From assembly GCA_002425305.1 (NCBI GenBank), contig DILZ01000127.1, positions 738-8,835 on the forward strand: a stretch of 8,098 nt of DNA, given 5' to 3'. The notes beneath the pieces were generated by a model. The model was not told the origin of the DNA. It saw only the letters and a list, made by a program, of their open reading frames with translations, and ran no database searches. The translations under genes were made by a program, and so were the position numbers. Origin of the DNA: Ruminococcaceae bacterium UBA5579. GTDB taxonomy: Bacteria > Bacillota > Clostridia > Oscillospirales > Ruminococcaceae. This document shows, in pieces, positions 1 to 4,802 of this stretch; within the stretch, counting starts at the first letter, position 1, and each line of letters opens with the position of its first letter.

Positions 1-1
1 A

Positions 2-25
2 TTCTCCACGCCTGCGGCGGGAGAA
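2..25. terminator. Hairpin at window edge, possible terminator of an upstream gene
   Basis: The arms TTCTCC-A-CGCC (2-12) and GGCGGGAGAA (16-25) pair over 10 bp with one bulged A (position 8) and a TGC loop. On the plus strand only a weak A/T tail follows (taaaatattattt from 31), so it would be an imperfect terminator of a gene left of the window. It closely resembles the hairpin at 743-763, which is the main reason to read it as a terminator. What lies upstream is not visible. Confidence 0.4.
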
Positions 26-103
26 ACGCGTAAAATATTATTTGATCAGCATTTCCCTAAAGTTTTGCAGTATCTTGCCGATAATAATAGATAAGGAGTA
101 TTG

Positions 104-140
104 CGCTGTTTTCCGCGCACGGACGCGCGTAAAAACAGCG
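104..140 (+). promoter_or_regulatory. Long imperfect inverted repeat in the leader of the coiled-coil gene
   Basis: CGCTGTTTT (104-112) is an exact reverse complement of AAAACAGCG (132-140). Inside it CGCGC (114-118) pairs with GCGCG (125-129) around a 6-nt loop (119-124), leaving a small internal loop (113 against 130-131). This gives 14 base pairs in 37 nt, ending 33 nt before the start codon of the 174-734 gene. No T-run follows, so it is not an ordinary terminator for the plus strand. It may be a structured 5' leader element or a DNA palindrome bound by a regulator; the sequence alone does not decide. The structure is directly visible; a function is inference. Confidence 0.5.
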
Positions 141-161
141 GCGGATAACTTGATACGGTTC

Positions 162-168
162 AAGGAGG
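162..168 (+). promoter_or_regulatory. Ribosome binding site of the coiled-coil gene
   Basis: AAGGAGG, a near-perfect Shine-Dalgarno match, lies 5 nt before the ATG at 174. It decides the start: the frame is open further upstream to an ATG at 42, but that codon has no comparable site and the extension would run through the 104-140 inverted repeat. Confidence 0.85.
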
Positions 169-173
169 AGCTT

Positions 174-734
174 ATGAAGATAGGAGAAGCAAGCAGGATT
201 TATTCCGCGCAGATGAGCAAGCTGCGCGACAAACGAAATGAACTTCTGGAGCAGAAAAAGGCTCTTGAAAAGGGCGAGATCGAGATGACGGACAAAGAAG
301 TCGCCGCGCTCGGAAAAGCCATTGACCGCGTGGATATTCAGTACGAAAAGGCGTCGGAAATTATGGGAAACATCAACGAGCAGAAGAACCTGCTCTACAA
401 CGCGGAAGCGTCCAAGCGGCAGGGCGACGCTATGGCGGAAAAAGCGGAGAACGACGCAAAGTGCCTTGAAATAGCACGCAGAATAGCACGTGGCGACAAA
501 GTGCCGCCGAAGGACGAACAAAAGCTGCTTGAATTCAACTCGGATATGTATCAGATGGCGAAGAATATGGCAGCAATGGTGAAGAACGAAAAGCGCAAGG
601 AGCACGACAGCCTTTGGGACGACGAGGACGAAAACCAACAACCCGAGAAATCCATTGACGAGGTCGTGGATAATATGGAATGCGGAATGACTATGCCTGC
701 GGAAATTGCGTCAGACACAGACTTTGTTGAATAA
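174..734 (+). CDS. Uncharacterised cytoplasmic coiled-coil protein
   Basis: I do not recognise a named family for this 186-residue protein. It has no signal peptide or membrane segment, so it is probably cytoplasmic. Residues about 10-100 are rich in Lys, Glu, Ala, Leu and Gln with heptad-like spacing, suggesting a long helical coiled coil. A more compact block follows (residues 99-148) with IARRIARGDKVPPKDEQ, then a stretch with MYQMAKNMAAM, ending in HDSLWDDEDE. The tail (150-186) is acidic and probably disordered. The block around GDKVPPKDE looks like the conserved part of a clostridial family of hypothetical proteins, but that is memory-based and unverified. It has a strong ribosome binding site, its own structured leader and its own terminator, and is convergent with the glycogen phosphorylase gene, so it appears to be the last or only gene of its transcript. 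Its composition does not look like a random open frame. No function is assigned. Confidence 0.85.
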   Translation: MKIGEASRIYSAQMSKLRDKRNELLEQKKALEKGEIEMTDKEVAALGKAIDRVDIQYEKASEIMGNINEQKNLLYNAEASKRQGDAMAEKAENDAKCLEIARRIARGDKVPPKDEQKLLEFNSDMYQMAKNMAAMVKNEKRKEHDSLWDDEDENQQPEKSIDEVVDNMECGMTMPAEIASDTDFVE

Positions 735-742
735 AACGAAAA

Positions 743-763
743 CTCCCCGCCGCCGGCGGGGAG
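743..763. terminator. Bidirectional intrinsic terminator between convergent genes
   Basis: The arms CTCCCCGCC (743-751) and GGCGGGGAG (755-763) pair perfectly over 9 bp around a GCC loop. Read on the minus strand the stem is followed by TTTTCGTTTTAT, a good U-tract, so it should end the glycogen phosphorylase transcript efficiently. Read on the plus strand it is followed by aaatttgttt, a weaker tract, serving the coiled-coil gene that stops at 734. It sits 8 nt after one stop codon and 20 nt after the other. Confidence 0.85.
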
Positions 764-783
764 AAATTTGTTTAAAACGGGTA

Positions 784-3159
784 TTACACCTTTTTGTCCT
801 TATCCGGTTCGATCTTCCAGATATCGTTCGCGTATTCGGCTATCGTGCGGTCGGAGCTGAATTTGCCCGCCGCCGCCATATTCAGCCAGCTCTTTTTGAT
901 AAACTCGTCGGGATTGAACTTGTAGTCGCTGTTGGCTTTCAGCTTTGCCTGAACGTAGTTCTCGAGGTCGCCGAGGACGTAGTAGTGATCGGGCGCGTGC
1001 CACGAAGCCCCGTCCAGCAGCGAGTAATACAGCTCTCTGAACGCGCCCGTGCCGCCGTCGTCGAACGTGCCGTCTATCAGCGTGTTCATCACGCGGGCAA
1101 TGCGGGTGTTTTCCGAATAAGCCTTGCGCGGATCGTAATTCGGCATAATACGCGCAAGGTCGTCCACACGCGCGCCGAAGATGTAGTTGTTCTCCTCGCC
1201 CGCTTCCTCGCATATCTCGACGTTCGCGCCGTCATATGTGCCGAGTGTCATCGTGCCGTTCAGCATAAACTTCATATTGCCCGTACCCGAAGCCTCCGTG
1301 CCCGCCGTGGATATCTGCTCGGACAAGTCCGCCGCAACTACCAGCTTCTCGGCATAGGTAACGCGGTAGTTCTGAATGAACACCACCTTGAGCAAGCCGT
1401 TGATCGTCGGGTCGTTGTTAACAAGGTCGCCGACCTCGTTGATAAACTTGATGATAGCCTTCGCGCGGGCATATCCCGGCGCCGCCTTAGCACCGAAAAT
1501 AAACGTCATAGGCGCGAGATTGGACGCCGCTATGCTGCCGTCCTTTATCCCATAGTAAATATACAAGATACCGAACGCGTTAAGAAGCTGGCGCTTGTAT
1601 TCGTGCAGCCGCTTTATCTGAATATCAAACATCGAATTCGGGTCGATACGAATATCCTCGTGCAGCTCGATGTAGTCCGCAAGCTCGCACTTGTTGGCGC
1701 GCTTTATCTGCGCGAAACGATTCAGCACCGCACGGTCGTCGGCGTATTGCCGCAGCTTTGAAAGCTGAGTGAGATCGGTCATCCACTTGTCGTTCCCCAA
1801 AAGCTCCGTTATAAGCGCGGAGAGCTTCGGATTGCACAAAGCAAGCCAGCGACGCGGAGTAATACCGTTTGTTTTGTTTTGGAAGCGTTCCGGAAACAGC
1901 TCGTACCAATCGTTCAGAGCGGTGTTTTTCAGTATCTCGGTGTGTATCTTGGCAACACCGTTGACATACTGCGAGCTGAATATCGCGAGCTTCGCCATAT
2001 GCACCGATCCGCCCGAAACCGGCTGCATACCCTCTATACGGTCACGGGGAATGCCGCGGCGGTACATATCCGAGATAAACTCCTCGTTAATTTGGAGAAT
2101 TATCGCGTAAACATCGGGAAGCAGCTCCTCGATAAGCTCCGCGCTCCACTTTTCGAGCGCCTCCGCCATAATCGTGTGGTTGGTGTAGTTGAAGGTTTTC
2201 TTCGCAATGGTGAACGCTTGCTCGAACGACATTCCGTGTTCCTTTACGAAAATGCGGATAAGCTCGGGTATCGCGATGACGGGATGCGTGTCGTTCAGCT
2301 GAATGGAATTGAATTCGGCGAATGTATCGATCTTTCTGCCCGCTGCAAGGTGACGGCGCACAAGATCCGCCATAGATGCGGCACTGAAGAAATACTCCTG
2401 CTTTAAGCGGAGAAGCTTTCCCTCCTTGGTGTCGTCGTTCGGATAGAGCGTACAGGAGATGTTCTCCGCGTCTATCTGACCCTTGGACGCAGTAAGATAC
2501 TCGCCGCGGTTGAACGCCGCAAAGTCGAACTCTCCGAGGCTCTCCGACTGCCACAACCTGAGCGTTCCCGCAAAATCGTTCTGATAGCCGAATATCGGCA
2601 TATCGTAAGGCACCGCGTTTACATCACCGGTGGAGTAGTGAATGACGACAGACTCTTCCTCCGCGCGGACGCTCCACGGGTCACCGAACTTCGTCCAATC
2701 ATCGGCATATTCGCGCTGAAAGCCGTCCTCCAGCGTCTGTTTGAACAAGCCGAATTTATAACGGATACCGTAGCCTTTAAGCGGCAGCTTCATAGATGCG
2801 GCGCTGTCCAAAAAACAAGCCGCGAGTCTTCCCAAGCCGCCGTTTCCGAGCGCGGCGTCCTCTATCTCCTCAAAATCGACAAGATCCCCGCCCGCGCCGT
2901 TAAGCAGCTCCTCGGCGTAATCGTGCAGACCGAGGCAAAGTATATTGTTGTAGACCGCGCGCCCCATAAGGAACTCCATTGAAAGATAAGCCGCGCTTCT
3001 GCCCGAAGGCGAACAGCAGCCCATCATAGGGATCGCCTGCTTCATAATAGCGCGTGCCAAGGCATTGTGAAGCTGCACGGGAGTTCGTCTGTTGCCGCAA
3101 AGGCGCATTTCGCGCAGGATGTCCTCAAAATCGTTTTTCAGTAAAGTTTTGTCGATCAT
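784..3159 (-). CDS. glgP: Glycogen/alpha-glucan phosphorylase (GT35)
   Basis: Cytoplasmic enzyme that cleaves terminal alpha-1,4-linked glucose from glycogen or maltodextrin with phosphate, releasing glucose-1-phosphate. The 791-residue product is the usual family length and looks intact. Visible family signatures include LGNGGLGRLAACFLDSA (104-120), IQLNDTHPVIAIPE (286-299), FNYTNHT (323-329), NGITPRRWL (431-439), FDIQIKRLHEYKRQ (511-524), IFGAKAAPGYARAK (554-567), IQNYRVTYAEK (595-605) and the pyridoxal-phosphate region EASGTGNMKF (622-631), where K630 should form the Schiff base. The start at 3159 is chosen because AAAGGAG lies 6 nt upstream; an in-frame ATG 18 codons earlier (3213) lies next to the -10 box and before the predicted transcription start, so it would not be translated. 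It appears monocistronic, with its own promoter and terminator; no other glg genes are in view. The short N-terminus, without the long regulatory extension of animal enzymes, fits a bacterial GlgP/MalP. Substrate preference (glycogen or maltodextrin) cannot be read from sequence. Confidence 0.97.
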   Translation of the reverse strand: MIDKTLLKNDFEDILREMRLCGNRRTPVQLHNALARAIMKQAIPMMGCCSPSGRSAAYLSMEFLMGRAVYNNILCLGLHDYAEELLNGAGGDLVDFEEIEDAALGNGGLGRLAACFLDSAASMKLPLKGYGIRYKFGLFKQTLEDGFQREYADDWTKFGDPWSVRAEEESVVIHYSTGDVNAVPYDMPIFGYQNDFAGTLRLWQSESLGEFDFAAFNRGEYLTASKGQIDAENISCTLYPNDDTKEGKLLRLKQEYFFSAASMADLVRRHLAAGRKIDTFAEFNSIQLNDTHPVIAIPELIRIFVKEHGMSFEQAFTIAKKTFNYTNHTIMAEALEKWSAELIEELLPDVYAIILQINEEFISDMYRRGIPRDRIEGMQPVSGGSVHMAKLAIFSSQYVNGVAKIHTEILKNTALNDWYELFPERFQNKTNGITPRRWLALCNPKLSALITELLGNDKWMTDLTQLSKLRQYADDRAVLNRFAQIKRANKCELADYIELHEDIRIDPNSMFDIQIKRLHEYKRQLLNAFGILYIYYGIKDGSIAASNLAPMTFIFGAKAAPGYARAKAIIKFINEVGDLVNNDPTINGLLKVVFIQNYRVTYAEKLVVAADLSEQISTAGTEASGTGNMKFMLNGTMTLGTYDGANVEICEEAGEENNYIFGARVDDLARIMPNYDPRKAYSENTRIARVMNTLIDGTFDDGGTGAFRELYYSLLDGASWHAPDHYYVLGDLENYVQAKLKANSDYKFNPDEFIKKSWLNMAAAGKFSSDRTIAEYANDIWKIEPDKDKKV

Positions 3160-3165
3160 AGCTTT

Positions 3166-3172
3166 CTCCTTT
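3166..3172 (-). promoter_or_regulatory. Ribosome binding site of glgP
   Basis: AAAGGAG on the minus strand, 6 nt before the ATG at 3159. It sets the start of the phosphorylase at MIDKTLL rather than at the more upstream in-frame ATG. Confidence 0.85.
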
Positions 3173-3190
3173 GAAATCCGGTAACGGTTT

Positions 3191-3207
3191 ATGCGGGAAG
3201 TCCCCAT
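3191..3207 (-). promoter_or_regulatory. Small hairpin at the 5' end of the glgP leader
   Basis: On the minus strand ATGGGG pairs with CCC(G)CAT around a 4-nt loop: six base pairs with one bulged base. It falls within a couple of nucleotides of the predicted transcription start (about 3209), so it could shield the mRNA 5' end. It is short, and function is speculative. Confidence 0.3.
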
Positions 3208-3215
3208 ACACATAT

Positions 3216-3244
3216 ATTATAGCACATTGTTTTGGTAAAATCAA
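3216..3244 (-). promoter_or_regulatory. Sigma-A promoter of glgP
   Basis: Minus strand: -35 TTGATT (3244-3239), 17-nt spacer, -10 TATAAT (3221-3216), with TGC directly before the -10 giving an extended -10 (TGn). Transcription should begin near 3209, leaving a leader of about 50 nt before the start codon at 3159. The perfect -10 and ideal spacing make this a strong housekeeping promoter. Confidence 0.82.
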
Positions 3245-3432
3245 GAACATAAACAAAGAATATCCAATAAAGATGACAGGTTTTATAAATAACCACATCA
3301 TATTGTGTTGTGAAACTTTTTTCTCACAAAAGCCGATATTGTTTGGTGATATTGCACATATATTTGTGTTGAAATTCTACACGAAAAGACGAGAGAAATT
3401 TTATTAAAATTTAAAAAATCGGATAAAAAGGC
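3245..3432. other. AT-rich spacer between divergent promoters with candidate operator repeats
   Basis: No gene is supported here. It contains an inverted repeat TTGTGA-N10-TCACAA (3308-3329), two copies of TTGTGTTG (3303-3310 and 3364-3371), two copies of GATATTG (3335-3341 and 3348-3354), and a perfect AT palindrome AAATTTTA-T-TAAAATTT (3396-3412). A/T tracts at 3406-3430 sit at about -40 to -60 of the pilus promoter and could act as an UP element. In such AT-rich DNA some repeats may be chance; binding sites are only candidates. Confidence 0.35.
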
Positions 3433-3461
3433 TTGAAATAATAAAAAATTTATGGTATAAT
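3433..3461 (+). promoter_or_regulatory. Sigma-A promoter of the type IV pilus operon
   Basis: Plus strand: -35 TTGAAA (3433-3438), exactly 17 nt, -10 TATAAT (3456-3461), with TGG before the -10 giving an extended -10 (TGn). A/T-rich sequence lies upstream. The predicted start of transcription is about 3468, so the leader up to the GTG at 3562 is about 94 nt. The -35 matches consensus in five of six bases. Confidence 0.85.
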
Positions 3462-3473
3462 TTATTTATTAAA

Positions 3474-3520
3474 CAAGCGGCTATGGGCAAATTGCGCCCA
3501 AAAACAAATTTTACCGCTTG
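3474..3520 (+). promoter_or_regulatory. Structured RNA element in the pilus operon leader, possible pseudoknot
   Basis: CAAGCGG (3474-3480) is exactly complementary to CCGCTTG (3514-3520). Nested inside, TGGGC (3484-3488) pairs with GCCCA (3496-3500) around a 7-nt loop AAATTGC. Loop bases AAATT (3489-3493) can also pair with AATTT (3507-3511) in the A-rich strand that follows, which would make an H-type pseudoknot enclosed by the outer stem. The element begins about 6 nt after the predicted transcription start. The nested stems are plain in the sequence; the pseudoknot is weak A/U pairing. I could not match it to a known riboswitch class, including the c-di-GMP classes found before some clostridial pilus operons. 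Confidence 0.5.
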
Positions 3521-3523
3521 AAT

Positions 3524-3548
3524 TTCACAACATTGAATTGTTGGGGAA
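3524..3548 (+). promoter_or_regulatory. Second leader hairpin directly before the pilC ribosome binding site
   Basis: CAACA (3528-3532) pairs with TGTTG (3539-3543) around a 6-nt loop, extended by TTC (3524-3526) with GAA (3546-3548) across a small internal loop. It abuts the Shine-Dalgarno site, so its folding could affect access of ribosomes. The stem is short and A/U-rich, hence low confidence. Confidence 0.3.
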
Positions 3549-3554
3549 CGGAGG
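3549..3554 (+). promoter_or_regulatory. Ribosome binding site deciding a GTG start for pilC
   Basis: CGGAGG lies 7 nt before GTG at 3562. No ATG with a comparable site is nearby, and the GTG start gives the complete N-terminus expected of the family (NKYSYIATDISG). Confidence 0.8.
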
Positions 3555-3561
3555 TTTTTAG

Positions 3562-4761
3562 GTGAATAAATATTCTTATATCGCCACCGATATCAGCGGA
3601 CGCTCCATAAGAGGCACGGAAATGGCTGATGATTTCAAGGACCTTCAGTCAAAGCTGAAAGCGCGAAACCTGTTTGTCACCAGTTACAAGGATCTCGGAG
3701 ATGGCGTTGCGGACGTAAAATACAAATTCAAGACAAACGAAGTGTCGTTTATAAGCCGTCAGCTGTCGTCCATGACTTCTGCGGGCCTGTCGCTTGTAAG
3801 AGCGCTGTACATATTGCAGGAGCAGCAGGAGAACAAGAAAGCGAAGGCTATACTGCTGGATATCTACGAGGAAGTGCAGAAGGGTCGCTCGTTTTCGGAA
3901 GTTTTGAAATCAAAGCCGGGCGTCTTTCCGGAAATGTTTGTCAGCCTTGTGGCTGCCGGCGAGGCTTCGGGTACGTTGGACGCGATGTTCAACCGATTGT
4001 CCGACCATTATGCGAACGCGAACAAAACCGCAAACAAGATAAAAGGCGCATTGGTTTACCCCATTGTATTGGGCGTTTTGTTGATCGGCGTTATGGTGTT
4101 CCTGTTTGTCAAGATTGTGCCTACGTTCGTAGCTATGATGGACCCCAATGACCTGACGGCGATATCCAAGGCATTGATCGCCGTATCGGATTCGCTGATA
4201 AATTATTGGTATGTATATCTCATCGTAATATTTGCCTTGATAGTGACCGTAAAGATACTCAACAAGGTCCCGTCCACGAAATACAAGATAGACGAATTCA
4301 AGCTGAAGATGCCCAAGGTGGGAAAGCTTGTCGGAAAGATATATACGGGATCGTTTGCGCGTAATATGGCGAACCTTTACGGCGCGGGTCTGCAAATGGT
4401 AGAGTGTATCGAAAAATCCGTTGCTGTAATCAACAACACATATGTCCAGGAACGGTTCAAGGAGGTCGTAAACGACATAAAGCTCGGTGAAGCGATGTCG
4501 AAGGCGATCGAAAAAACGGGTATATTTGAGGGAATGTTCACCTCAATTATATATGTCGGCGAGGAATCCGGTACGCTGGATACGATCCTTGAAAAAACCG
4601 CCGACTTCTACGACGACGAGGCGGATTCGGCAATAGCCAGACTTGTTGCAATGATGGAGCCTTTGATGGTCATCATTATGGGTATTGCAATAGGCTTCTT
4701 CCTCGCGGGCGTATTCCCGATGCTCTACGGCGGAATGCTGGCTGCCGGCAACAGCGGTTAA
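3562..4761 (+). CDS. pilC: Type IV pilus inner-membrane platform protein PilC (GspF family)
   Basis: Polytopic membrane protein that forms the platform on which the PilB/PilT motor ATPases act to add or remove pilins. At 399 residues it has the family's usual length. A short N-terminal region begins YSYIATDISGRSIRGTE, typical of PilC/GspF. Two repeated T2SSF domains follow, at about 60-185 and 262-388, each bearing the same signature: AAGEASGTLD (131-140) and YVGEESGTLD (331-340). Three hydrophobic segments are visible at about 163-187, 212-233 and 364-388. The start is GTG with a good ribosome binding site. It is the first gene of the operon, 41 nt ahead of pilMN. No motor ATPase gene is present directly upstream, unlike many pilB-pilC arrangements. 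A type II secretion-like or competence pseudopilus role cannot be excluded from this protein alone; the pilMN and pilO neighbours favour a type IV pilus. Confidence 0.95.
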   Translation: MNKYSYIATDISGRSIRGTEMADDFKDLQSKLKARNLFVTSYKDLGDGVADVKYKFKTNEVSFISRQLSSMTSAGLSLVRALYILQEQQENKKAKAILLDIYEEVQKGRSFSEVLKSKPGVFPEMFVSLVAAGEASGTLDAMFNRLSDHYANANKTANKIKGALVYPIVLGVLLIGVMVFLFVKIVPTFVAMMDPNDLTAISKALIAVSDSLINYWYVYLIVIFALIVTVKILNKVPSTKYKIDEFKLKMPKVGKLVGKIYTGSFARNMANLYGAGLQMVECIEKSVAVINNTYVQERFKEVVNDIKLGEAMSKAIEKTGIFEGMFTSIIYVGEESGTLDTILEKTADFYDDEADSAIARLVAMMEPLMVIIMGIAIGFFLAGVFPMLYGGMLAAGNSG

Positions 4762-4802
4762 CAGAACCCAAAAAGTAAATTTTTTGTATGAGGTGAAAAC
4801 AT

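Noticed and set aside
42..173. N-terminal extension of the coiled-coil gene to an ATG at 42
   Set aside because: AAGGAGG sits 5 nt before the ATG at 174, and the extension would translate the 104-140 inverted repeat with an unlike composition.
706..1761. Long plus-strand open frame of 351 codons opposite glgP
   Set aside because: It lies antisense to the well-conserved glgP coding sequence, crosses the terminator hairpin, has an Arg/Val-rich composition typical of an antisense shadow, and lacks a ribosome binding site.
1879..2406. Plus-strand open frame of 175 codons opposite glgP
   Set aside because: Antisense shadow of the phosphorylase; no ribosome binding site and no recognisable domain.
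3160..3213. Longer glgP start at the ATG at 3213
   Set aside because: This ATG lies next to the -10 box and upstream of the predicted transcript start; the ATG at 3159 has AAAGGAG at 6 nt and gives the normal family N-terminus.
3308..3329. CRP/FNR-like operator TTGTGA...TCACAA
   Set aside because: Half-sites are separated by 10 nt rather than the 6 of TGTGA-N6-TCACA, so it does not match the CRP consensus; kept only as a generic palindrome.
3171..3407. Plus-strand open frame of 78 codons in the divergent intergenic region
   Set aside because: It runs against the glgP leader and promoter, has no Shine-Dalgarno site, and encodes AT-driven low-quality sequence; the region is better explained by promoters.
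3468..3561. c-di-GMP riboswitch in the pilus leader
   Set aside because: Expected from C. difficile, but I cannot find the conserved GEMM-I or GEMM-II core bases; the leader is reported only as an unclassified structure.
4769..4786. CAAAAA-N6-TTTTTG inverted repeat between pilC and pilMN as a terminator
   Set aside because: The stem is almost all A-T, very weak, and directly precedes a good ribosome binding site in an operon; no support for termination.
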